In this document: positions 1 through 10,408 of the stretch, piece after piece | Layout: each line of letters starts with the position of its first letter | Position numbering within the stretch: position 1 is the first letter of the stretch | Assembly (NCBI GenBank): GCA_016758965.1 | Contig: JAEPRB010000148.1 | Span: 1-64,000, forward strand | Source: Circinella minor | Lineage: Eukaryota > Mucoromycota > Mucoromycetes > Mucorales > Lichtheimiaceae | Direction of reading: 5' to 3' | DNA length: 64,000 nt | Notes under the pieces: model-generated | The model's database searches: none | What the model saw: only the letters and a program-made list of their open reading frames with translations | What the model was told of the DNA's origin: nothing | Translations under genes and position numbers: made by a program

Positions 1-915
1 GTATCACTTCTTGTAATTCTTGATTTGTGGAGCAGCTCATGTTGTAAAACATTTACTATGATCGCTTTCCCTCTTGCGCCATAATATCCGCTCTATAGTA
101 TTAGACCAGTAGTACACTATTAGTATATTTATATCCATAAATCAAGAAAGAAAACAAACAGTTAATAAAATGATATAAAACTATAATTACTGTATAAAAC
201 TCCATATGAGACATTCTTGCAAATAATGATCTTTTTATGGCTCTTTCATTTTCTTGCACAAATTCTTCTTCATTAATACGAAACGAACTATATAATAAGC
301 CCTTGACAATTTTGACCAATGTGTCGAGATGTGATAAGATGCGGCGAGGAAGTGACTTAAAATTTATCTCGGTTGGGTAACCTTTTTTCATGCCTTCTTG
401 TTTATATATGAGTTCTATCTTATGAAAACGGCAAAATTCTAATTGTTTTTCAAAAGCCACTTTTCGTTCAGGAGTTCTTTCACGAAGTGTTCGACGAGAA
501 GTAGAACCTTGTTTAATTTTTCTCTCTCTTTTTTTTCGATGGGTTTCTTTAAATTGCTCGTTCTTCAGAATGCATTGATCATACATCTTTTTAATGGAAT
601 TTGGTATAGGGTCACCAAGTGATGTTCCACAATATGGACATACATTCATAGCTATTGATATTTAGACCAAATCATTATAAATTAGAATTTTTTTTTAAAA
701 TAATTTTTTTCTGTTATTTTCCTACTCTAATATTAATTATAATATAATGTACCTTCTGTTTCTAGTTTAATAGCATCGGCTGCTGCAAGTAATTCATTTA
801 ATTCTTGTAATTCATCTTTTTTCATTTGTGGTTTTCCACCATCACCTTCTACTGTAATCGGATTTTTTCCAGTTTGAAATATAGGATACTTTTTTCTATG
901 TATAGCCTTGTACAT
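1..915 (-). CDS. RTC4-like domain protein (partial, runs off left edge)
   Basis: The protein carries the features of the RTC4-like domain known from restriction of telomere capping protein 4 and many fungal proteins. It has an early CPYC zinc-type pair (MNVCPYCGTSLGD), then EFCRFHKIE, a YPTEINFKSLPRRI segment, and after an intron SGYYGARGKAII. I model three exons on the minus strand: 915-753, 651-191 and 92 to beyond position 1. The introns are GTACATT..ATAG and GTAATTA..TATAG, and the phases join exactly (GAAG + CTATG; ACA + AGC). The start at 915 is the first Met of an acidic N-terminal segment; the frame is open further upstream to a TGA near 978, so the true start is uncertain. It lies directly downstream of the MULE/OTU gene on the same strand and could be a separate gene or its 3' continuation. 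The molecular role of the domain is not well defined. Confidence 0.7.
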
Positions 916-3697
916 TTTTTGGATTCCTCCCGCGAGATTCCCAGATTGCCAATGACTTGGGCGAAACAGGAGGCCAAATCATCCTTGGAAATCTTTTTGT
1001 TCTAATTGTTTGAAAGTGATTTTCATGAACAAAATACATTATTTCGGGTAGTGGCTGGCATGTCATATGGTGGGTATAATTCTGATTCGTGGATTGAATC
1101 AGAATAGCTGGCTAGAGGTAAGCTGAAAGTATTCGCTGCAACTTGTATATCAAGAGCTAGATCAAACCAGTATTTCTTGCAGCAAGCAGAACGAGTTCGT
1201 AATTGTGGTGCAACACCATATGACATTCGTTGAAGTAGTCCTAGTCCGTCATATAAAACACTATATTCGTTACAAATGTAATCAATGCAGATATCTCGAT
1301 TATCTTTGACATATGAATACATTTTCTCTTTAACATCTAAGTACTTTTCTTGATCTTTATATACAATATACGCCAAAGTCCTAAAGCCACACCAACCATC
1401 ATCCACAATTTTAATTTCTTCTATTGTGTTCTCTGCTGGGATATCTGGATGTATAATTCTATACAAATTTGAAATATAGTTATACTGTGTATATTATTAG
1501 TTAATTGTCAATAGGTATATATATATATATATATATATATTGAACAGTTATTTGCGTACTTTTTTTCCTTGATTTCTTTAGATGAATCGTTTGTTATGAT
1601 GGGGGTCCAAAAGGCTCGTTTGAAGGAGATAATTGCTTCTTACTTTCTTTCAATTGCTTCACATCTTTTTTGTCTTTCACCTTCTGTTTTTCTTCTACTT
1701 CTTTTTTCGACTTTTTCCAACTTGATGGGATTCTTGAACCGATCGCTTTTTTTGGTGGACGACCTTTGGTTTTTACTGACTTGGGTAAAGCAAGTTTTTC
1801 AATAGGAACAGGGGAAAATTTCTTCAAGGCAGAATCAATGGCTCCAATTAAGTCTTGACGTTGTTGATTATTTTGACATGAGATGTATGCTGAAGTAATT
1901 TTTTCCTTCATTTCTTGATACATGTTAAGAGTCTGCAAGTCATCATCAGTTTCAATTTCGACTTTATCTTTGGCAGTGGTTTCACTATGCGACTCATTAG
2001 AAGCGTTGTCTAATTATAATATATTAATAAATACATACATAAAATCAGATTATATTAATTATCTATTTTCTATTCTTTACAGCCATACTGTACATAAATA
2101 TTAAATATTTGTAATAAATATAATATTCTTTACCTGTTGGTGAGACTAACCACCATCTCTTATTGTACAACTCTGGATACAAGGACGTGCTATTAAATTG
2201 ATACAACTTGTGACGACATGGCAAATTATAATTCGTCTTGGCCTTGCAAAATATACCACACTCTATTGTGTTCTCATTTATGTATCGCGCAGCTTGAATT
2301 TCTTTCACTGTCATGTAGATTGCAAAATTACATATAATACGACGTAGTGGTGCTACTTGGTTCTTGAGGCGGTTGTCATTTGGCGTGGTTCTGCCTTGAA
2401 TAACCCATTCAAGCATTTCTTCTCGGTTTTGTTGTAAGTCTTCTTTCCAGTTCTATAAGTAGTAATATGAGTATATAACTACTAACTATAATATTTTAAA
2501 GCATCACCAATTATTATTTTCTTATTTTTATATTATGTACTTACAGCTGTGTCAAGATATTCATGTATACTTTGGAACGTATGTAGCATACGTCCAGGAC
2601 GTTCAATTATTTTTTTCAAATTTGCATTGAAGCCTTCTACTCTTTGCGAGGACCTTGCACCCAAGTGAACGTGACATTCTATCCAAGGGCCAGCCCAGCG
2701 CTCTTTATATAATAGCATTCTATAAAATTGTTAAGTAATAATTTAAAATTCGTGAGTTTATAAATCAACATTATCATTGCGCTGTATAAAGAATATATTA
2801 TATTTTTTACTTACTCTTCAAGATATGCAATGATATCATTCGCTCCCGCTGTATTATCACTGCAAGCCTTTGTTACTTTATCTTTGTACTCCTTGACTGC
2901 ATTATTAAATTGATCCATTGTTCTTGACCAAAGCAAGTTATTAACTATTTCAATGATTTCGTCACACTTCTCTTTCAACTCTTCTTTGTCGATATGTTTA
3001 GACACCTTTTCGCAAAAAATTTTCTTAATATGCCATACACACAGAATATGAGGAACATTGGGGAAATGTGTACGAAGAGCAATCTCCAAAGAACTGTCGT
3101 TATCGGTCACAAATAATCTTGGCGTAGATTCACACTCAGGTGTCCAAATGGTTTTCACCAGTTGTTCAATGACCCAATTGTATGATATGGCTTTTTCGTC
3201 TGACATCACAGCACTACCAATATAATACAAACGTAACTTATCACTTTGGTAGTTATCTGCACCCAAGTTACTAATACCAATTATATTATTGAGTGGAGGC
3301 ATCATGTTTCGGTTGCTGCGGTATGTACAATCAATCACAATAACGTCAGGAAATCGTCGTGCCTTTTCAATACATGTCCCATGAGTAGCAAAAATTGATT
3401 TGATAATTTTTCGTGTGCTGTCAGTATCATAGCGAGAGATATAACCATTTTGTTGCAAAAATGTCATAATTAAATCCATTTCTTGATAATTGCCCCTTTT
3501 ATTTTTATTAGCACGAATTTTTTGTCCAAGGTTATATATGTCTTTTGGTACAATATTGTAAAAACTTGTAAGTATTGATTGTTGAGTCGGTGTCATCGGT
3601 TCGGTAATGTATGTTGGTCTAATAGTAGGAGTAGGTGGGAAAGATGGTACTGGCAGTTGTACATTAAGAGATTGGGTGTTCGGTGATGCTACTACTA

Positions 3698-3766
3698 CAG
3701 TAAAACCCCGTTTTTTGCACATATGGGATTTTGGCCAAAAAGTGTGCAAAAAACGGGGTTTTACTG
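3698..3766. mobile_element. 69-bp MITE with perfect 24-bp terminal inverted repeats
   Basis: Positions 3698-3721 and 3743-3766 are perfect 24-nt inverted repeats beginning CAGTAAAACCCCG, around a 21-nt loop. A TA lies on each side (3696-3697 and 3767-3768), as expected for a target-site duplication of the Tc1/mariner/pogo superfamily. The tips share CAG....ACCCCGTT with the larger pogo-like elements in this window. The element sits inside the MULE transposase core exon and brings an in-frame stop; removing it with one TA leaves that exon open. Confidence 0.85.
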
Positions 3767-4084
3767 TACTGGTGATGGTAAATTTATGCGTTCTTGCTTC
3801 ATTATTTTTCGTGGTGAAATCCCTGCTTCCAACTGACTAACAATGTTTCGACGTTCTTGTACATCTTTTACTCGGTGTTCATGGTATACAAGCGGCATAG
3901 TGCTCATACCATGACTATGCTCAGAGATATCATGTACGTAGCTTTGTTGTAAATTTCCACTTGTGGTTGTTGGCCTTTGTGGACGAGATAACAATTTTAC
4001 ACGTACAATTACTCTTTCTTGATGTGTTGTAACGTATAAAAATTAAAGACATTTTTATATCAACAAAATTACCCTCATCATTAT

Positions 4085-4208
4085 TATATTTATTCTTTAC
4101 CACTATTATTATTATTATTACTATTATCATTATCATTATTATCATTATTATCATTATTATCATTATTATCATTATTATCATTATTATCATTATTATCATT
4201 ATTATTAT
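4085..4208. repeat. ATT/ATC microsatellite
   Basis: Imperfect trinucleotide and 9-nt (ATTATTATC) array. Seven or more consecutive 9-nt units lie in the right half. It falls in the broken interval between the FAR1 exon and the MULE core and explains the apparent poly-Ile/Met reading frame there. Confidence 0.9.
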
Positions 4209-4254
4209 ATCACCGATAAAGGTATCACAAAGTACCAAATTACGTGATATTATT

Positions 4255-4690
4255 GGAGCATGCTGCGACACATTTGTGTCGAAGCAAAGACGCATTTATG
4301 TCGAAGCTGCGACACTTTTCTGTCAAAGCTACGACACTTTTACGACGAAGCAATTAGTATAAATACCCCTAAATTATTTCAAATAAAATTCAGTTCTTTA
4401 GTTCTATTTTTACCTTTAAATCTTTTAGTCTTTTAACAATTAAATAATTGACCTGACAATAGTTTTCTTTGAGCATAAAGCCTCTTAAACTCATTATAAG
4501 ATTTCTCTTTTGTGGATTCAGACGTAATATTCCTGAATATAAGAACTCCCACAACCCATATTTCTATTTTATTTCATACAATTTATTACTTAAATACAAT
4601 CACACAGTATATTATTTCCTCTTTATTTTATACATTTATACGAAGTACTTCAATCACACATTGAACACTTCAGTGTGATTTGGAAACTTT
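4255..4690. repeat. Dispersed repeat family A, copy 1
   Basis: The left part has four degenerate units of a GCTGCGACAC..TGTCGAAGC motif (about 4259-4355). The rest, through TTTCTCTTTTGTG, GACGTAATA and AAGAACTCCCAC, is clearly homologous to about 46840-47240, with the same order of blocks over roughly 300-400 bp. I see no coding content or terminal repeats. It lies between the MULE core and the pogo-like element, so it is part of the nested insertions. Confidence 0.65.
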
Positions 4691-4769
4691 TTAGTCAAAC
4701 CATTTTTACCTTGATATGTTCTATGTACAATATCAGCCTTTTTGGTAGAATCTATAAAAAGTAAAAATA

Positions 4770-5740
4770 CAGAGGAACCCCGTTAATTTCATATCCATTA
4801 ACTTTCATATCCTCATTATTTTCACAGAAATTCAGGGAATGGAAAAATTGACATAATAGAATTTTCACATTCTCATTTATTTCACTTTCAAAACAAGCAG
4901 GGAGGGTTGAAACCTTAACGGGAGTAATATACGCGCTTATAGAATTATATTATGCATTGATTTTATTGTATTAGTAGACTCTAATAATAATTGTGTTCAG
5001 ACAAGGGTTTTCTAGTCTAAGATATATATATCGGCTAAACAATTTATTTTGAAGTTTAGCATATGAAGCAATTTATGTTCTTGAAGATTTTTGTTTTTAA
5101 TGGAGTCAATACTCCTTGATTTGTATATGTTTCCTAAATTGACTTTCATCAACTATTTGATTTATTGTAAAATTATTTTGATAGTCATTATTATTTGACT
5201 AGTAAATAGTAGAAAAAGAAAATTGAATGTAACACCACATTGGTGAAGAAGATGGAATAAAAATGTGTACTATTTATACGTTTCCCGAATATTCTTTGAC
5301 TTTTTATGAGATTATGAAACTACTTGCATTGCTTGACATATATGGGCACGTTATAGGATAATAAAAGTTTTACAGTAGCACAAAATAAATAAGACAACAT
5401 ATGGGATATACAATACGTATAATCATATAATTGTAGAAATGTTGTAGTGTGCATGTTTTCTTGTATATGAATATTCAGCATAGTTTATATGAACAATCTA
5501 ATGTATGTTTTTATGTAAGACAAAAATGTATTTTACAGTTGATGTACATATTTTCTATTTTATTTAACATTATAAAAGATATAAATATCGTTACAAGTGG
5601 TATGTATATATGCAGTACTTCTTTATTATTAACCTGCCCTTAAAAGTAATTAACTGTATCTAGTCCCGATAACTTTTACATCCCCTTTATTTCACACCAA
5701 AAATGGGAAATGTAAGTTTGAAATTAACGGGGTTCCTCTG
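4770..5740. mobile_element. Pogo-like non-autonomous TIR element, copy 1 (971 bp)
   Basis: The left end starts CAGAGGAACCCCGTTAATTT and the right end is its inverted complement (..AAATTAACGGGGTTCCTCTG). A TA flanks each side (4768-4769, 5741-5742). CAG tips with TA duplications fit the pogo/Fot branch of Tc1/mariner. The interior is AT-rich with no transposase frame. It is homologous to the 39939-40656 copy, including blocks just inside both termini. It separates the FAR1 exon (about 70 bp away) from the rest of the MULE gene. Confidence 0.85.
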
Positions 5741-6187
5741 TATTTAGTTTAATAATAAGTGTAAGAATTATTTTCCTTTTGCTAAATAAAAATGTCTATA
5801 TTTTCTTCAACTATATCTTTTCTTATTACCATTCTTATTATAATAATTCTGCTTTGAACCTGTATGACAACATGCAAAAGTACAAGCGCGCTGGTTACTG
5901 TGGCGTTTGATAATAGCAAATCCTTGTTGACGTGCATAATCTTGAACATCATCATATGCTTCGCTCACAGTCTGATAGTCTGTCTTGTTCACTATCTCTT
6001 CAATAGTATTGTTCATGGTTGCAATATTGTAATAATTATGTTTGATGGATAATATCTTTGTAGTAAATAGCTAAATATAAAGTGAGATTGAGAAAAATAA
6101 TAAAGTTATAAAAACTCTTTAAAAGATATTGATTTATTGTTTATTCGCGATAGGGTATTTATATGTTTTCTTGATAATTATTATACA

Positions 6188-6517
6188 AATAATAATATAT
6201 TGCTACGACTTTGACAATGACGACGATAATACTAATTGTGATCTTAATGCATACGAACGATGATGCCAAAATATTGCTGCGGGCTTTGCCAATAAATGTT
6301 ACCATAATCATGCATGTGAATAATGATGTTAATATTACTGTAGGCTTTGCCAATTATTGTTATCATAATTATGCATATGTTAATATTTCTGTGGGGTTTA
6401 CCAATAATTGTTGTCATGCATATGAATAGTGATGTTAATATTGCTGCGGGGTTTGCCAATCATTGTAATTATAATGTATATGAATTATGGTGTTAATATT
6501 GCTACGTACCTTGACAA
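6188..6517. repeat. Degenerate minisatellite, about 60-bp unit
   Basis: Five to six imperfect head-to-tail units share TTAATATTGCTGCGGGCTTTGCCAAT..ATGCATATGAAT in scattered form. Unit spacing is about 55-63 bp. Conceptual translations on either strand are themselves repetitive, which explains the short overlapping open frames here. It lies just upstream of the FAR1 exon and could belong to the terminal region of the MULE element. Confidence 0.7.
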
Positions 6518-8550
6518 TACTGATTATTATGGTATAATAAGTACCAAGCAGAAATTAATGCGCATTATAAGAAGTATAAAGAATAAAATATAAACATTTC
6601 TTTTCAAAAATTAAAAAATTGTCAAAAAGAGAAAAGGTAGCACAAAGTAATTTAATTTACTATACACTTAGGGAAGAAAATAGTATAATAATAAAAGTAT
6701 AGTTATAGCGTAAAAACATAGTACGTAACAATGAAATTAATTATCTTAAAAAATTTATTTCTGAAAATTATCAAAGAAATGACAATTATGTGATTATAAA
6801 AAAATTAGACGAGGTGGGCTACAAAAAAATAGAGACGAGATGGGCTACAAGTTACTAACATACCTACGATTTTGTAGCCCATGTGGTTCTGACTTTGAAT
6901 TTTTGTAGCCCATGTAGTAATTCTCAAAAAAAAAAGGGATGAAATTGGGCACAGTACGCCACAAGCTTTTCAATTATTGATGATAATTACCCCATAAAAA
7001 ACTATATATTACTGTAATAATTTTATTTGCCCTCTTCCTCAATTAACTACGCACAGAACTTTATAAATTTCTTAATGTTCTTTAAAATTAACATATCGTC
7101 TCTTATTGTTATGTGATTTTATTTTATATTAATTATCTAAATAAAGCTTAGATATCATTTATAAGTCACAATGAAGAACCTATCATCAGATGGGTTTCCA
7201 TTTGCTTAGAAAACCCTCATTGTGTCGAGTTACAAGGTTAGCACCACCATTCATTACTACAACGACAACGCTGTTTGTCATACATATATATTTTGGAACC
7301 TTTTATTACTTCTGCCATAGAGACAAAATGCTGTACCGTTTTAAAGTATATCTAACAATATTATCGTCAACATATTTTTTTTTGACAGATCAAATATGTC
7401 TTTTTTTTATAATAACTATACCACTTTTCTAATGTACATTTCTTGTAAGTTTATTTTTATTGTTCAAAAGAGATATTTTAATCACCATCACACGTGAAGA
7501 TGCATCACGCCTTCTTTCTACTACAAGAATATTTTCTATTGTTATAGCACCATCGTGTCCTGGGACCGAGTTAATAAAAAAGAAGTGTAGAAACAAATAA
7601 GAAATTATATAAAAAAAATAATCCTTTTTTTTTTCACAAAAAAAGAAAAACAAGAATTCCAACCTATTTTTATTGATATGTATTGATGTTAAAACCGGGA
7701 ACTAACTGATAAAGCAATAATATATACGTAGAGAGCTTAGCGGTTTTCATCAATAGTAATAATATTTTGATTACTGTATATTACAATATATTGTAATAAT
7801 CATAATAAAAAAAAATGCAAATACGTAGTTTTTTTCGTCGTTATTCATGTTCTGTTTTTTCTATATTGTCGTATATTAGGAATCCAAGAATACAAAGTAA
7901 ACATAAACGATAATTGTAGTAGATTACTATATGTATGGCTATAAATGACAGGTACAATTTTCTTTTTATTTAGATTTTCAGTAGTTTGTTCCTCCCCTTT
8001 TGAGGATTATCTACTTTAAATCTACATCAAGAAAGGGGCGAATAGTCAAACATAATAGTCACAATACAAGCACATATGATACCAAAAACAAATTTATACT
8101 AACCAGAAAATTAGTTGCTGCTTACTGTATTTTACTTGCCATTTTATTTTGTGAAGAAAAAATTATCAATATAAGTACGTACGACATAGATTTTTGATAT
8201 TATCATACATAGTTTCAAGTATGAAAAACATTTAATCATCTATCAATGATAGGCATACGTAGGTAAAAAAAAATAATGAATGTCATAATTGCCATAATTG
8301 ATATCTTTGATTAAAGCAATTCTTAATATTACAATTATAATTATTACATATAAATACATCTTAATATTCCTATCTGCTTAACTTTTTTTTGTTTTTCTTT
8401 CTATCGTCCATTTTTATATTTCCTTCATAGTACTTTTTACATTGCCCAAATATATCAACAATTTTCTTATTAAAATGTAATTACAAATGGATCTACTCAA
8501 TTTATAGCTTTATATAGCATAGTTTTGGCTTGAAGCATCACACTATTTAA
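6518..8550. other. Intergenic region with one small foldback
   Basis: AT-rich DNA with no gene I can support. At 6811-6915 there are two left arms TGGGCTACAA and two right arms TTGTAGCCCA, arranged as a foldback. Short open frames at 7190-7432 and 7429-7662 lack recognisable domains and splice context. Confidence 0.5.
6811..6915. repeat. Small foldback with doubled arms
   Basis: TGGGCTACAA occurs at about 6815-6824 and 6841-6850. Its inverted complement occurs at about 6872-6881 and 6903-6912. The result is two nested inverted repeats around a short centre. The layout resembles, in miniature, the doubled-terminus element at 62756-63221, although the sequences differ. It could be a very short MITE or a structured RNA site. 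Confidence 0.55.
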
Positions 8551-8569
8551 GAGATATGGAAAATATTAA

Positions 8570-9160
8570 GTTATCAGAAGAAAAATCGCACGGATAAGGA
8601 CTTGTAATTTTTTTTAAAAAATAAAAAATCGCACCATACGTACTTACTACCAATAAAAAAGCCATTTTAATCAAATAATCCAAGAATATTACCGGTTTTT
8701 TGTGAGTAATATTCGAGCAAGTTGATATCAATAATCAGTGTTAATCAATACATCTTTATATTATATATTTTAATAGACTACGTAGTTTTTAAATTATTAA
8801 ATAAATTGTTACAATGTCATTCAGAAGTAAAAAAAAAATCGCACAGCTTCTTCTCATATATTTTACGCTCAGGCATATACGTAATCCAAAAGTATAACCT
8901 CTTTTTTGTGTTAATCTTCAAGCAAATTGATACTAATGAGCGGTAAAAATTGTTATATTTTATATAATTTATTTTATTATAATGGTTTCAAGCGTTCAAA
9001 ATGAATTAAAGCGAATATCATTCATAAGGAGTTATTATAAAAAAAAATTATATAGAATCTTAGTGAAGTAATATGTTTAGTAAGAGAAGTCGTACTGCTA
9101 ATATCACAAGAGGATTGGCTATGGCTGTTGGCGTTGTACCACTACAATTAACAAAAAATC
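8570..9160. repeat. Diverged duplicated segment with recurring AAAAATCGCAC motif
   Basis: The motif AAAAATCGCAC occurs near 8583, 8626, 8833 and 9149. The blocks 8570-8735 and 8818-8945 are diverged copies: both go on to AATCCAA..., a TTTTTTGTG run and TT..AGCAA.TTGATA. No coding content is evident. A 39-codon open frame near 9073 ends at the last motif copy, and I do not support it as a gene. Confidence 0.45.
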
Positions 9161-10408
9161 GCACTGGCAGAACTACCCTATATATATTATAATTATACAA
9201 CAAAGAACGCAATAACGAAGAGAGACGAAGTAAGCTATACGTATAGTATAAATCAAAAAGTGGAACTAATTGTCATATATGTATAATACGTAATGCTGTA
9301 GATTATGTTTGTGTTATAATGACTCTTTTTTTTTTCTTTTGCTTTATTTTTAGCATGCTCTGATCCAGTACGTAGGTAGCCTTGTTTCAAGGGACTTTTT
9401 CATATGACTTTATGTTTGACGGACGCAAGCAGGTAATAAAGCTCATTAATAAAAAGTGGGAAATGTTTTGCCAAACTGGAATTAGTCCAATCAATCAGTT
9501 CCTTTCGTTGTCAGTTATTCTTACAGTGCATTTATGCTGAAATAATATTTGGTTTTCATTTTTTTATACTACTGGTCGAGAATTTGCAAATCATCAGCTT
9601 CAAACACTTGTTCTTCTATTGTTTCAATATATGACTCTTTTAAAACAGAAACGATATGTAATGATTATCCAGGCATAAAATTATCAATAGAAACATATAT
9701 TATTAGTTATATATAAAAAATAATTGAGTATCATATATAGATTAAATCGTAATAAAAACCCTAGAAGCAGCATTATCAACATCAGTAGCAGTTACTTAAT
9801 TAAAAATATATTCTTCTTGTTTGCCATATCTCCATATAGACTACATCACTTACCTGTATAGCTAAAAGGCAAGAAATGTTGTTGAAATAAAAAACCGAAA
9901 ATGTTCATTTTGAGTGAAGTTCCGTTTGTATGTTTTGTTCACAAAAATTTGTTTATGATGGCGTATTAAATGAAAAAACCATCACATTATTTTTATCATC
10001 AATAAAATCATAGAACAATGTATTGTATCTGCTATAATTGTTTAAATAATGGATTATGGTTACAATATTATAAAAGCACAGTTCGCATTTGCTCAAACAA
10101 CAATGCGATGAAATTGATATCATCTGTAAATCTAGGATAAAGCGACAAGGAATCTATACTGCATTAAGTGTTGTTAAAGGTGCAGCATCTGTTTGTGTGT
10201 GAAGGATATAATGTTGGACTTTCGGAATGTATTAAACAGTGTTATTGTTGGGTCCAATAAACAACATTAGAAAAAGAAAGTTATTATGGAATCAAAACTC
10301 ACGACTAACTTCGAAGCGGTGTGTGTATAAACGTCAATTTTTACCAGCTGAGCTCCATAGCAACCAATATATATACCTCGTACCCAGGATCAAAAAAAAA
10401 AACACGAA
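9161..10408. other. Intergenic region, nothing recognised
   Basis: AT-rich, stop-dense in all frames. Possible decayed coding traces around 10090-10260 are too weak to name. The last part contains the presumed promoter of the pseudouridine synthase gene at 10409. Confidence 0.4.

Larger units (their letters stand above)
930..6016 (-). pseudogene. Decayed FAR1/MULE transposase gene with OTU-like domain
   Basis: This is a Mutator-like transposase with these parts in order. A FAR1-type N-terminal exon (6016 to about 5820) has YDDVQDYARQQGFAII and a CCH stretch. A core exon (about 3994-2815) has FPDVIVIDCTYRSNRN, FVTDNDSS and CVWHIKK, matching the first two acidic residues and the CxxH of MULE. 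Exon 2719-2545 has SSQRVEGFN, the probable third acidic residue. Exon 2452-2134 has a SWIM-like CGIFCKAKTNYNLPCRH. Exon 2009 to about 1594 has KTKGRPPKK. An OTU-like part (1466-1023) starts DDGWCGFRTLA with the Asp and Cys of the OTU motif. Introns 2814-2720, 2544-2453 and 2133-2010 join in phase. It is broken in several ways: a 69-bp TIR element in the core exon, repeats between the FAR1 exon and the core, an apparent frameshift at a C-run near 1600, and no clean end after the OTU part. The coding order is clear; activity is very unlikely. Confidence 0.8.

Noticed and set aside
7429..7662. Minus-strand frame containing PGHDGAITIENILVVERRRDASS
   Set aside because: A part of it looks protein-like, but the rest is T-run translation and no family or exon partners could be found.
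9073..9190. 39-codon frame starting MFSKRSRTANITRG
   Set aside because: It is short, without homology I recognise, and overlaps a repeat motif.
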